64,000 bases of DNA. It comes from a virus. The translations under genes and the position numbers were made by a program. The DNA lies in the IMG/VR virus record IMGVR_UViG_3300042562_001667, positions 29,480 to 93,479 of that record; one strand, 5' to 3'. The notes beneath the pieces were generated by a model. It was not told the DNA's origin. It saw only the letters and a list, made by a program, of their open reading frames with translations, and ran no database searches. Positions 10,501 to 18,782 of this stretch are shown piece by piece; positions within the stretch are counted from its first letter, which is position 1; every line of letters starts with the position of its first letter.

Positions 10501-13500
10501 GAGGCTGTATTAATTTTTTAGATCCAACCAAACCTGATATCTTTAAATACAGATCTGAAATATTTTTTTCAGGAGATACTTATGTGGGTAGATATACAGA
10601 AAAGGTGATAATGCCTATATTTTCTGATTTCTTATTTGGTCAACCTGATGGTTATACATACAACTATTTAAAAAGAGTAAATATTCCTTATCCAAGATTT
10701 TGGATGAATACTCAGAAGTTTGATACTACCAAACTTGCTGATGCAATAATGACGCTTGGTATATCTTCCGCACTGAATACTGGAAGTGCAGATGGTCTTT
10801 TACCAAATGATTTGTATTATTTGGATAGAGGAAATAGCTGTAATGTATTTGCTACATTATTTAGTGGTAATGATCCAAATCCCAAATTTGCAATGAGATA
10901 TGCTTATATGTATACTCATTGTAATGGTGTATTAGATTTCTTTACAGAATCTGAAATTAATTTAGTACAGAGAGATTGGGAAGATAGAAAAAAAGATAGA
11001 CATTATGATTCTTATGAATATAATAATGTAGATGATTTATTTGATGCTGAAATTATTAAAGAAGATAATTTTTATAAGTATGATTATTCTTTAAGTGCAA
11101 GCAGATTTGTTACAAACTTAACATCATTTGGAGAAATACAAACAAGAGATTATAATCCTCAAATTGCAGAGACTTGTTTTGATTATTACCCTAAGAGACT
11201 TATATATTCTTTGCAAGCACAGGAAGAAGCAAAAAAAGATTTTTGGAGAGTTTTTTTACCAAATAACTATAAAGATTTTAAAGATAAGGTTAGTGTAATT
11301 AAACCTATAAATAAAAATGGAGCAATTATATTTTTTCCTTATCAGTCTCCGCAGATGTTTCAAGGAGTTGATACATTACAAACAGATCTTGGAACTAAGA
11401 TTACTATAGGTGATGGTGGATTATTTGAGCAACCTTTTCAAAATGTTGCAAATTCAGATTTACCTAATGAATATGGATCTTGTGAAAGTGCAAGAACTAT
11501 AATTAATACACCTCTTGGTTTATTTTATTTATCACAAGCTCAAGGTAAAGTTTTTCAATATGCAGATGGTTTAGAGAATATTGCAAATAGAGGTATGAAG
11601 TGGTGGTTTAATAAATATTTACCATCAGTTCTTATAAGAGAGTTTCCTGAATTAGAGGAAACACCTTTGGCTGATAATACTGTAATTGGGGTTGGTTGTC
11701 AAGCTGTATATGATATTAATGATGATATTGTTTATTTCTGTAAAAAGGATTATAGTGTTAAACCTCAATACAAGAGTGGTATGCGGTTTGATCCTGTAAG
11801 TTACAGATTTATATATACATATCCTTCTGGTTTAGAAATTTCAATTGAATTAGGAGATCCATTTTATTTTGATGATGCTTGTTGGACAGTATCATATGAT
11901 CCAAAATCTAAAGCATGGATTTCATTTCATGACTGGTGCCCAGAACTTACTATTCCAAGCATTAATCATTTTTTAACAACTAAGACAATTAATTCTGAAG
12001 AACCATACTGTCCTCCAGGATATGCCTATAATCCGAGTACAGGAGACTGTGAAAAATTAATTGATGAATCTGCACCAGCTGTAGTTACAGTTGATCAAAT
12101 TGAAGCTTTAATAACAGGTGGTCCGCAGGAATGTCTTATTGATGTTATTATTGCCGTAGATACATCTGGAAGTACAGGAGGACCAGGAGGACCCACGAAT
12201 CCAATTGGTCAAGCTGAATTAACTTTTGTTACAGAGTTTATAAATAATTCTAATATTCAATCTGGGTTAATAGGGGGTTTTATTCAGATAGGTATTACAT
12301 CATGGTCAAACGTTGTACCTCCTGTTCTTAATAATGTTAGCATGAATCCAAATGGATTTTCAATGAGTAATACATTAACGGCTACACAAGTTAATACATG
12401 GCTTACAGCTAACTGGCAAATGGGGGGAACAGAAATTCCTCCTGCACTTGCTTTTGCTGAAAATAGATTAAATGCAAAGGTTAGTTCACAATTAGGAGAT
12501 AGAAGTTCTTTACCAAACTTTAGACAATATATTATTCTTGTTACAGATACAAATACATATCCGGGTTTAGATGTAGGTTGCGGATATCAATCATCTACAC
12601 TAGGTGGTTCATGTGTTGGTCCAGCTAAACAATTTGTAATGGCTGTATATGCTAGTCCAAATAATCCACCAATACCAACAGCTGGATATCTAGAAGAAAT
12701 CACCTGTGATCAACCGCAGCTTCAGTTTGCTGTTTCAGGGGTTGATTTACCTGGTATTGCCGTTGTAGCAGAAGCTGTTATAGAAAAAACTTGTGGTGAA
12801 AATTATGAATGTAATTGTCCTCCTGGATATACATTAGTTTATCCTAGTACAGCAACTCCACCTATTCGTTGGACATTAGCAAACGGTGAATGTTTTCCAA
12901 ATGGGCAAGGTACTTACGCACCTATTTGTAGAAAGGTAACATGTAATTGTCCTCCACCACCTGTTCCTTGGGCTCAAACAACCACTACAGGTCAGTGTGA
13001 TAATTTATATTTGACAGGTCCTAATGGGGATCCTGATTATATAAATATGAATCCGTTAATATGTAATTACTTTAGTTTAGAAACAACTCCTCCAAGTTTT
13101 AGAGTTGGTTCAATCTGGAGACACAATTATCGTTGTGATCTTTATGCAAATTACTATGGTGATGATTATCCTTGGGAAGTAGAACTAATTGAGAACACTG
13201 GACAAATAGTAAACACTGTAAGAAGTGTTGAATATCAATTAGAGTCTTATGTTTATAAAGGGGATCTATATCATGGCTGTGGTGATGATAGATGGCATGA
13301 TCTTGATTTTAACTTTGATGAAGCGATTCTTTATAATACAGAACAAGTATCTGGACTTTTAAGATTAGAACTTAATCCTAAAGAAGATCCTTATAATATA
13401 CTTCAATATCCTATTATTGGAACAAGTGATATAAGAATACTTTATTCAAAAGAAGAACAAAAGTATAGATTCAATCAGTTTTGGGATATTACAAATGATA

Positions 13501-13721
13501 GAGGTGAGTTTACAAACAGCGAGCAAGAAATCTTTATAACAAGATTAAATGGTTACATTAGAGATCTTAATGCAAATAATTTAAACTATCAAAAACCCGA
13601 AGAACAAAGAAAAAAACTTAGACACTATTATAACAAGTTAATTTTAAGAAGAAAAAATTCTGGAAATAGGAAAATGCTTCTTAAGTTAAATAACACTAAA
13701 TTACTTTTATCTCTTAGATAA
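7551..13721 (+). CDS. Giant muzzle/stabilisation-like tail protein with internal VWA domain
   Basis: 2056 residues. The N-terminus (SSIDTNSFIKGMVKDLFASFQP followed by a beta-propeller-like region with GDTRVIGNEPAN) matches the pattern of crAss-like stabilisation or muzzle proteins, which close the tail tip. Residues ~620-830 include hydrophobic Gly/Ala-rich helical stretches. An insertion at about 1530-1780 is a von Willebrand A domain with a full MIDAS: D1537-T-S1539-G-S1541, T1627 and D1666. It is flanked by Cys-rich EGF-like pieces (CPPGYAYNPSTGDC near 1490; CNCPPGYT near 1755). The last ~100 residues are charged and Lys-rich. TAATG overlap with the next gene. The muzzle role is inferred from N-terminal pattern and position; the VWA assignment is directly supported by motif. 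Confidence 0.7.
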   Translation: MAKQYSNSSSIDTNSFIKGMVKDLFASFQPKENWSHARNAYNNSVDGDTRVIGNEPANLQCGIVPYTIIGFIHKRADQWYVFSTDDTNSEIGFYDESTCSYTTIVNNPCLNFNRKYLIIGASKENYDCTWQIYWDDSNNPSRTLNADDIPWVQQVVSPPGADCVIYADTDVLDCERLRLAPVVDTPCIKLTRAQDGGLLRNGTYQAFLAYVENDQVVTDYIGISNLQSLFNHDNNAGSLNIEITNLDKDYFYYQLVILSNNQQNIVAKVIGTYSTEQSVISLDYIDPATVSVDFTVLFTRKPAYEKSDAMYVVNDYLIRQGPTEQFDFNYQPIANQIQVQWVVAEYPQSYYYKGGNKTSFLRDEVYSFFIRWIYNTGEKSKSYHIPGRPPRLAGEDQYGNVVNEIGLSGGINTIDGPNYNFEIFNTATIISLATQTLPDGGIIVGRGDLAYWQSTEIYPASKPEIWNSTYVDPNTGVNIGGTTNQQFDLCGKPIRHHKMPTEEKSPVLGLYNQSSDSIRILGVDFRNIGRPKFNDGTYIPNVVGYEILRGSREGAKSILAKGVFRNMREYTIPQGQNNIQGLYPNYPYNDLRPDIYFHDGASGVGPAKRTDGCDDLTNSVASFLPITGYSQSVFTFHSPELMFKRPFLNAYEARIYGQLSGQSEGYFIASEQHPQYKLLRNVAAILSGIIGIGYAINAIQGVRKDKINYAFPTWEAGNASSWTFAGPAGAGLTLPQQTANVLLATPIITAINTLGNPGEILTDSAFAVGALLAGTGVRQLANTQQATVQSLLGLSPLIRGGSLEKEFNLDSNTGGLPSLIQGLLGAYTARQKIAEGAQEIIDLMYNFVQPSDFAFKHNSHADIFNYASTIFGNRYRSRIKEQNYIGSAFQIFDSQYKINNLFRPKTVAISIANTFNDPTVTDVSRYVIGGGYNATATSIVPSNNFLETPGVSRLTDVSMLYGALKFNFQNQYGQIEGIKQVPMRGCINFLDPTKPDIFKYRSEIFFSGDTYVGRYTEKVIMPIFSDFLFGQPDGYTYNYLKRVNIPYPRFWMNTQKFDTTKLADAIMTLGISSALNTGSADGLLPNDLYYLDRGNSCNVFATLFSGNDPNPKFAMRYAYMYTHCNGVLDFFTESEINLVQRDWEDRKKDRHYDSYEYNNVDDLFDAEIIKEDNFYKYDYSLSASRFVTNLTSFGEIQTRDYNPQIAETCFDYYPKRLIYSLQAQEEAKKDFWRVFLPNNYKDFKDKVSVIKPINKNGAIIFFPYQSPQMFQGVDTLQTDLGTKITIGDGGLFEQPFQNVANSDLPNEYGSCESARTIINTPLGLFYLSQAQGKVFQYADGLENIANRGMKWWFNKYLPSVLIREFPELEETPLADNTVIGVGCQAVYDINDDIVYFCKKDYSVKPQYKSGMRFDPVSYRFIYTYPSGLEISIELGDPFYFDDACWTVSYDPKSKAWISFHDWCPELTIPSINHFLTTKTINSEEPYCPPGYAYNPSTGDCEKLIDESAPAVVTVDQIEALITGGPQECLIDVIIAVDTSGSTGGPGGPTNPIGQAELTFVTEFINNSNIQSGLIGGFIQIGITSWSNVVPPVLNNVSMNPNGFSMSNTLTATQVNTWLTANWQMGGTEIPPALAFAENRLNAKVSSQLGDRSSLPNFRQYIILVTDTNTYPGLDVGCGYQSSTLGGSCVGPAKQFVMAVYASPNNPPIPTAGYLEEITCDQPQLQFAVSGVDLPGIAVVAEAVIEKTCGENYECNCPPGYTLVYPSTATPPIRWTLANGECFPNGQGTYAPICRKVTCNCPPPPVPWAQTTTTGQCDNLYLTGPNGDPDYINMNPLICNYFSLETTPPSFRVGSIWRHNYRCDLYANYYGDDYPWEVELIENTGQIVNTVRSVEYQLESYVYKGDLYHGCGDDRWHDLDFNFDEAILYNTEQVSGLLRLELNPKEDPYNILQYPIIGTSDIRILYSKEEQKYRFNQFWDITNDRGEFTNSEQEIFITRLNGYIRDLNANNLNYQKPEEQRKKLRHYYNKLILRRKNSGNRKMLLKLNNTKLLLSLR

Positions 13722-16700
13722 TGAAAGATAAGTTTAATCATATTGAAAGAAGAGGTTTACCCGGAGGACCTAATGAGCAGTTTACTTATGTAACGGGTGT
13801 TTTTTCCACGGATGGTTATAGATATGATTCACCAGATGTAAATAATATCCACAACGTTATTCCATCTGGGAATATTTCTATGAGAGAAAAAAACGGAGAA
13901 CCTTTAAAAAAAGGACCTATTTTAGGTATAGACAATCTTGGAAATAGAGAATTAATGCAGCCTGGATTTGATTATCAATTCCCCGGTGACCAAGTGTTTG
14001 AACTACCAATGGCTCAGATAGGAAAAGAAACTAAAAAGAATACACCTATATATGTAGATGATAAGAATGACCCAAGATTTAAGGCTTATAATGATAGTTT
14101 AAATAACTATCAATATGGTGAAGATTGGAAAAATGCTTTATCTTTTGATTATATTAAAACTAAACAAAAACCATATATTGACAATTCTTTAATAAATACG
14201 TTTTATAAAGAAACAGATAAAGAGTTATTACAAAAACCTAATAAAGTTGTTGTTTATCCAAGTATAGTAACTAAAAACGGTAAAAAACAACAGGAAATTA
14301 GACCAGAGTACGATTCTCCTATTCAACCTATTATTTATAAAGAACCGATACCAAAACAAGTTTTAGGAAACATAAACGTTCAAGGAAAAAATATACCATA
14401 TCATTCTAAAGAAGAAAAAGAACAATACTTTAAATTATTTCAAGATAACGGAATAAAAGTAGAAGGTAATAATGGTAATTATGGTGTTTCAAGAAATAAT
14501 GAATTGACATCAGGATGGAATGGTAATAAACTATATTTGAAAGGGAATAAAGAACTTTTAGATTTAGACAAAAAAGCACTAGGTGGATTACTAATGGCTC
14601 AAAAAGGAAAATATATACCACCTAATTTTTCAGATTTTAATTATGGACAAACAGCATCAGAATCAACATCAAGAACTTATAACTCAAGAGAACTTAAAAA
14701 ACCAGTATCAACTGCAACACTAAGTGTATCTAAACAACAAGTAGCTAAAAGTGTTCAAGAAGCACAACGGTTAAGAAAAATACAAGAAGACGAAAGAAGA
14801 GCAAGAATAGCTGATGCAGAAGCAGCTAAGAAAATACCATATACTTTACAAAACTTTCCAGAAGTTATTGCAAGAGAAACTCAAGCAATAGGAGATAAAT
14901 TACAATCAGATTACATACCAGATGCAATAAATCCTGGAGTATGGTTTGGAGACTTTGCATCAGGAATAGGAAGGGTACCTTTAAACCTTCAACAAGGCAA
15001 TTATGGAGAAGCAGCTTTAAGTATAGGTTTACCTTTAGCAATAGGAGCATTTGCAGGTTTAGGTGCTAAAACAACAGGACAATTTGTAAATAATCTTGTT
15101 AATCCTTTGGCAGGTACTGGTCAGTTTTTGACAACACAAACTCCTTTAAAAAATGCTTATAAAATTAATCCTTGGGCATTTAAACCTAATCCCGAAGCTT
15201 ATTATAGAGGTATAGGAAGGACTGGATTAGATGATGCTTTAGAATCTAGATTAATAAGAACACCTGAAGGATCTTTTTATAATGACATGTATATGTCACC
15301 AGATATTAATATTGCTAAAGACTATAGTAGAAATAAACCAACATGGACGTGGCAAGAAGTTGAATCAACAATTCCAGGTAAACCTTCTGAAATTAAACAA
15401 GTTTTTTCTCCAGTAGATAGAACAAGTTATATTGCAGAAATACCAAAATCCAGTTTATCTGATGTACGTAATATTAACGAACTTGTCTCTACTACAAGAA
15501 ATCAAATTCCTTTAGATCAAGCTAGATTATTAAAAGAAGATTGGTTAAGAGGATATAAACAAGTAAACACACCTACTCAACTACCAGGATCTCCTAACAT
15601 ACAACAAGCGGGATTTTTTGATACTAAAGGAGCTTTACAAAAATACCCTAAAGGTAAATTGACTCAAGAAGAAATAGAGGCATATAAAAACTCTGATTAT
15701 TATAAACAAAATACAAAAGATCATTTAGATGCAAAAAATAAATATGGTGATTCTTGGACTTTACCTAATTATGCAGAAGAAAATCTTTTAGAAGCTTTTG
15801 TTACAGGAAATAGAAGTAAAATAAATCCTATTTTATATGGAGGTAGAAATTGGAGAACTTCTGACTATGTAACTGCAGGATTGGTTGGAACTGCATTTCC
15901 TGGTGTATTAGGACTACACAGTTTAGTGTGGGCACCCCCTGCAATAAGAAGTAAAGCTTTAAAAAGTTTAGGAATTCAAGGTGTGCCTGGTGGACTTAGT
16001 TCACAAGATACTACTATTGATATAACTAATAGACCAATGAGTTTTGCTAAAGTTAATCAAACGACAGATGGTGATATTATTATAGGTGGAGAATTTATAG
16101 AAGATGTAAATAACACAGTCAGAAAAGCAAAAGATTGGTTAGTAGCAAGTGATACGTATTCTGATAAAAAATATTCCTCAAAAGATATTCAATCTTTTTA
16201 TGGTATAGAAGATGGTAAATTTAAAGTAGGAAAGGCTGATGAATTTAATGCTGAAACAGAAATAGTACCAAGAAGATTCGGTGCTATTAATATTGATAAA
16301 GCTACATTAAATGGTGAAGAAATGAGATTATTGGATAAACAAGGAAATCCAATTTATCAAAATACACCTAATACTGGAAAGTTTATTCTTTATTCCCCAT
16401 CAACAGGAAAAGCAGAGTTTACATATATTAATACAGGAAAAAGTGGTGTTAATAAAGTAAATAATTTTTTAAAGAAAAATAAAGATGCTCAATATATTCA
16501 TTTAGATAATGGTAGATATGAATATTATGGTATTAATCCTGAAGGATTAACGGAACAAGATTTTAAAAATTATTATGAACAAGATTTTAAAAGAAAAGGT
16601 AATCCTGGTTATAATATGGTAATAAAACAATATGGTGGTGATATAAACCAACCAAAATATCAGACAGGTAATGAAATTGCATTTGATATATACAAAAAAT

Positions 16701-16846
16701 ATATTAACGGTGACTATATTGGAACGCTTGAAGAAGGTAAAGCTAAAAAAACTTATGATAGACTAAATAGAATATATTATAAAGATGCTAAAAGTTCAGG
16801 TATGTCTGTTCCAAATTATATAATGACAAATGTAGTAACTCTATAA
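13721..16846 (+). CDS. Large cargo-type virion protein with possible ART-like segment
   Basis: 1041 residues, translationally coupled to the muzzle gene. The N-terminus has a phage pattern (PILGIDNLGNRELMQPGFDYQFPGD) followed by ELPMAQIG. Motifs of the Q-x-G-(G) type recur at Q99, Q294, Q970 and Q981. A hydrophobic patch lies near 430-450. Residues ~490-620 resemble ADP-ribosyltransferases in layout: YYRGIG with R496, then MYMSPDINIAKDY (S526), then YIAEIP (E573). Catalysis is unproven. The C-terminal part is polar and helical. Gene position, between the muzzle and the RNAP polypeptide, is where crAss-like phages encode proteins packaged and ejected with DNA. Alternative: purely structural tail-internal protein. 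Confidence 0.55.
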   Translation: MKDKFNHIERRGLPGGPNEQFTYVTGVFSTDGYRYDSPDVNNIHNVIPSGNISMREKNGEPLKKGPILGIDNLGNRELMQPGFDYQFPGDQVFELPMAQIGKETKKNTPIYVDDKNDPRFKAYNDSLNNYQYGEDWKNALSFDYIKTKQKPYIDNSLINTFYKETDKELLQKPNKVVVYPSIVTKNGKKQQEIRPEYDSPIQPIIYKEPIPKQVLGNINVQGKNIPYHSKEEKEQYFKLFQDNGIKVEGNNGNYGVSRNNELTSGWNGNKLYLKGNKELLDLDKKALGGLLMAQKGKYIPPNFSDFNYGQTASESTSRTYNSRELKKPVSTATLSVSKQQVAKSVQEAQRLRKIQEDERRARIADAEAAKKIPYTLQNFPEVIARETQAIGDKLQSDYIPDAINPGVWFGDFASGIGRVPLNLQQGNYGEAALSIGLPLAIGAFAGLGAKTTGQFVNNLVNPLAGTGQFLTTQTPLKNAYKINPWAFKPNPEAYYRGIGRTGLDDALESRLIRTPEGSFYNDMYMSPDINIAKDYSRNKPTWTWQEVESTIPGKPSEIKQVFSPVDRTSYIAEIPKSSLSDVRNINELVSTTRNQIPLDQARLLKEDWLRGYKQVNTPTQLPGSPNIQQAGFFDTKGALQKYPKGKLTQEEIEAYKNSDYYKQNTKDHLDAKNKYGDSWTLPNYAEENLLEAFVTGNRSKINPILYGGRNWRTSDYVTAGLVGTAFPGVLGLHSLVWAPPAIRSKALKSLGIQGVPGGLSSQDTTIDITNRPMSFAKVNQTTDGDIIIGGEFIEDVNNTVRKAKDWLVASDTYSDKKYSSKDIQSFYGIEDGKFKVGKADEFNAETEIVPRRFGAINIDKATLNGEEMRLLDKQGNPIYQNTPNTGKFILYSPSTGKAEFTYINTGKSGVNKVNNFLKKNKDAQYIHLDNGRYEYYGINPEGLTEQDFKNYYEQDFKRKGNPGYNMVIKQYGGDINQPKYQTGNEIAFDIYKKYINGDYIGTLEEGKAKKTYDRLNRIYYKDAKSSGMSVPNYIMTNVVTL

Positions 16847-16869
16847 TAATTAGTAAAATGTTTTATTTA

Positions 16870-16890
16870 TTCGTATATTAGTAGTATAAT
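16870..16890 (+). promoter_or_regulatory. Promoter-like element abutting a start codon
   Basis: TTCGTATATT (16870-16879), 5-nt spacer, TATAAT (16885-16890), immediately followed by the ATG at 16891. The same arrangement occurs before 49627 and 50361. Because the TATAAT touches the ATG, it may instead act as a translation-start context, or the transcript could be leaderless. Confidence 0.35.
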
Positions 16891-18780
16891 ATGAGCAACA
16901 AAAATTTAAATAAAAAAAGTTTATCTTATATGCAGGAAGGTGGTGAGGATATGGAAAGTGGACAACAATCCATTACTCAGCAGATTCAAAGTTTATTAGA
17001 TTCGGGAGCTTCTTTTCAACAAATAGCACAAGAACTTATTAATCAGGGTTATGATGAAACTACTGTTAGAGAAATCTTAATGGATTCTGGTATTTCATCA
17101 AGTGAGTTAGATGAGTTTTTTGAACCAGAAGAAGAATCAGAAGAAGAATCAGAAGAAGCATTAGAAAATAATCAAGAAGCAAATTATGAGGAAGAATATG
17201 ATGAAGCTGAAGATGTAAACTTTGGTATGTTTGGTAATGCATTACCAGAAGCACAAACAGGTTTTGAGTCAATGTTTCCTTTAACCGCTAATCAATACTT
17301 TGCTTTACAACAAGAAAAAAATGGTTATTCTAGGAATCCAATGGCAAATTATTTACCAATGGATCTTGGTACTAGAGGTGATGTTGCAGGTGCTGGATTT
17401 TTTTTAGCAGAAGCAGCTGGTGATTTATTTGGTGGTAAAGAAGATCCAAATACAGGATTGAAAAAGGGTTTTTATAGAGATATTAAAGCTAAGAGAGCTA
17501 GAGCTAAAGAAGCAAGACCTTCCTATTATAATTATAAAGTTACTACTGCGCCTGGAGATGAAAACACTTACGCTGGAGATCCCACTGATTTATATAATGC
17601 TGCAAGAAATAAAGATCAGCTAAGAACTGAACAACAATATAAAGATGATGTAAATAGATTTTCCCAATTTGATTTTGATAAAGATAAAAATCAATATGTT
17701 GGACAATTTTCTAGTAGAAAGATTGATCCAGGTTCTTCTATATATTCAAAAAATCAAAAAAAAGATTTAGAAAAATTTCTTCAAAATAGTACATCATTAG
17801 GGGATTTGGAATCTAGATTTGATCCTAAAACTTTAAATATGTTGATTGGATCACAAAAAGAAGGAATGGGTTCATTAGGTATTAATCCAAGTGGTGAAGC
17901 ATCATCATATAAAAGTGCTCAAGAAAATCCATATTTGTATGAAACAATGATGGGATTAAATACACTTACGGGTAATACAAGTAATACATCAAATCCTTTA
18001 TATCTTGGTGTTCAATCTAATTTTCCATTAGCTACATATAATCAAACAAATTTTAGAAATACCCAATCACCTGTTGTTAATACTACTAATTTAGTTGATC
18101 AACCATCTAAGATAAAAACGCTTCAAGAATTTATAATAGAAGATCCAATAATAAGAGGTGGTGCAAATGCAAGTCAGTTATATAATGATTATGTAAGACA
18201 ACAAACTTCTATGAAATATGGTGGTGATCTTTTAATTGCAGAAAACGGTATTGAAAAACAACAATTATCTTATGATGAATGGTTAAAATCTACAGGAAGA
18301 GGTATGATAGGTCAAGAACTTCAAGATTATCAAGAATATGAAAACTATCTTTCTTCTTTACCTTCACAAACAAACGAACCTTCTGCACCAAAAGTAGATA
18401 TTACTAATAAACTTGCTGGTAATTTAAATAGATTTATGGATTCTAGATTTATGCAAGGTTATGGAAAAATTGGTAATCTTGCAGTACAAGGTGCTGGATT
18501 TGCAAATGAAATGTATCAAAACAAAAAAGCAAGAGAAGCGGAAGGAAGGTTGTATGAAATGACACAAGCTGATAACATGTTTGGTTATTATGAAGATCCT
18601 TTAAATAAACAAGGTACTTGGGATGTTAATACAGGATTGGCTGAACAAGATAATAGAGTTGAGTACATGAGACAGTTTGGTGGTGAAACTGTAGATGACG
18701 AGTTTTCAAATGAAATAGATTTAGATCCTGACACAATTGCTCAATTAATTGCAGCAGGTGCTAACATTCAAATATTATAA
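16891..18780 (+). CDS. Cargo-type virion protein with UBA-like helical N-terminus and acidic linker
   Basis: 629 residues. It opens with SYMQEGGED (Q15-E-G17-G18). Residues ~28-66 (TQQIQSLLDSGASFQQIAQELINQGYDETTV, quoted in pieces) form a three-helix UBA/CUE-like pattern. Residues ~75-110 are strongly acidic (EEESEEESEEALENN...). Further Q-x-G motifs are at Q122 (EAQTG) and Q595-F-G597-G598, plus a KYGGD at about 445. The remainder is Asn/Gln-rich and mostly helical. It lies in the cargo block between two proteins sharing the same QGG motif and ends 2 bp before the next start. No enzymatic motif recognised; packaged internal protein is an inference from context. Confidence 0.5.
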   Translation: MSNKNLNKKSLSYMQEGGEDMESGQQSITQQIQSLLDSGASFQQIAQELINQGYDETTVREILMDSGISSSELDEFFEPEEESEEESEEALENNQEANYEEEYDEAEDVNFGMFGNALPEAQTGFESMFPLTANQYFALQQEKNGYSRNPMANYLPMDLGTRGDVAGAGFFLAEAAGDLFGGKEDPNTGLKKGFYRDIKAKRARAKEARPSYYNYKVTTAPGDENTYAGDPTDLYNAARNKDQLRTEQQYKDDVNRFSQFDFDKDKNQYVGQFSSRKIDPGSSIYSKNQKKDLEKFLQNSTSLGDLESRFDPKTLNMLIGSQKEGMGSLGINPSGEASSYKSAQENPYLYETMMGLNTLTGNTSNTSNPLYLGVQSNFPLATYNQTNFRNTQSPVVNTTNLVDQPSKIKTLQEFIIEDPIIRGGANASQLYNDYVRQQTSMKYGGDLLIAENGIEKQQLSYDEWLKSTGRGMIGQELQDYQEYENYLSSLPSQTNEPSAPKVDITNKLAGNLNRFMDSRFMQGYGKIGNLAVQGAGFANEMYQNKKAREAEGRLYEMTQADNMFGYYEDPLNKQGTWDVNTGLAEQDNRVEYMRQFGGETVDDEFSNEIDLDPDTIAQLIAAGANIQIL

Positions 18781-18782
18781 TA

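Noticed and set aside
17100-17220. Acidic Glu-rich tract in the 629-aa protein as a tandem DNA repeat of interest
   Set aside because: Short imperfect GAAGAA/GAATCA repeats encoding an acidic linker; common low complexity.
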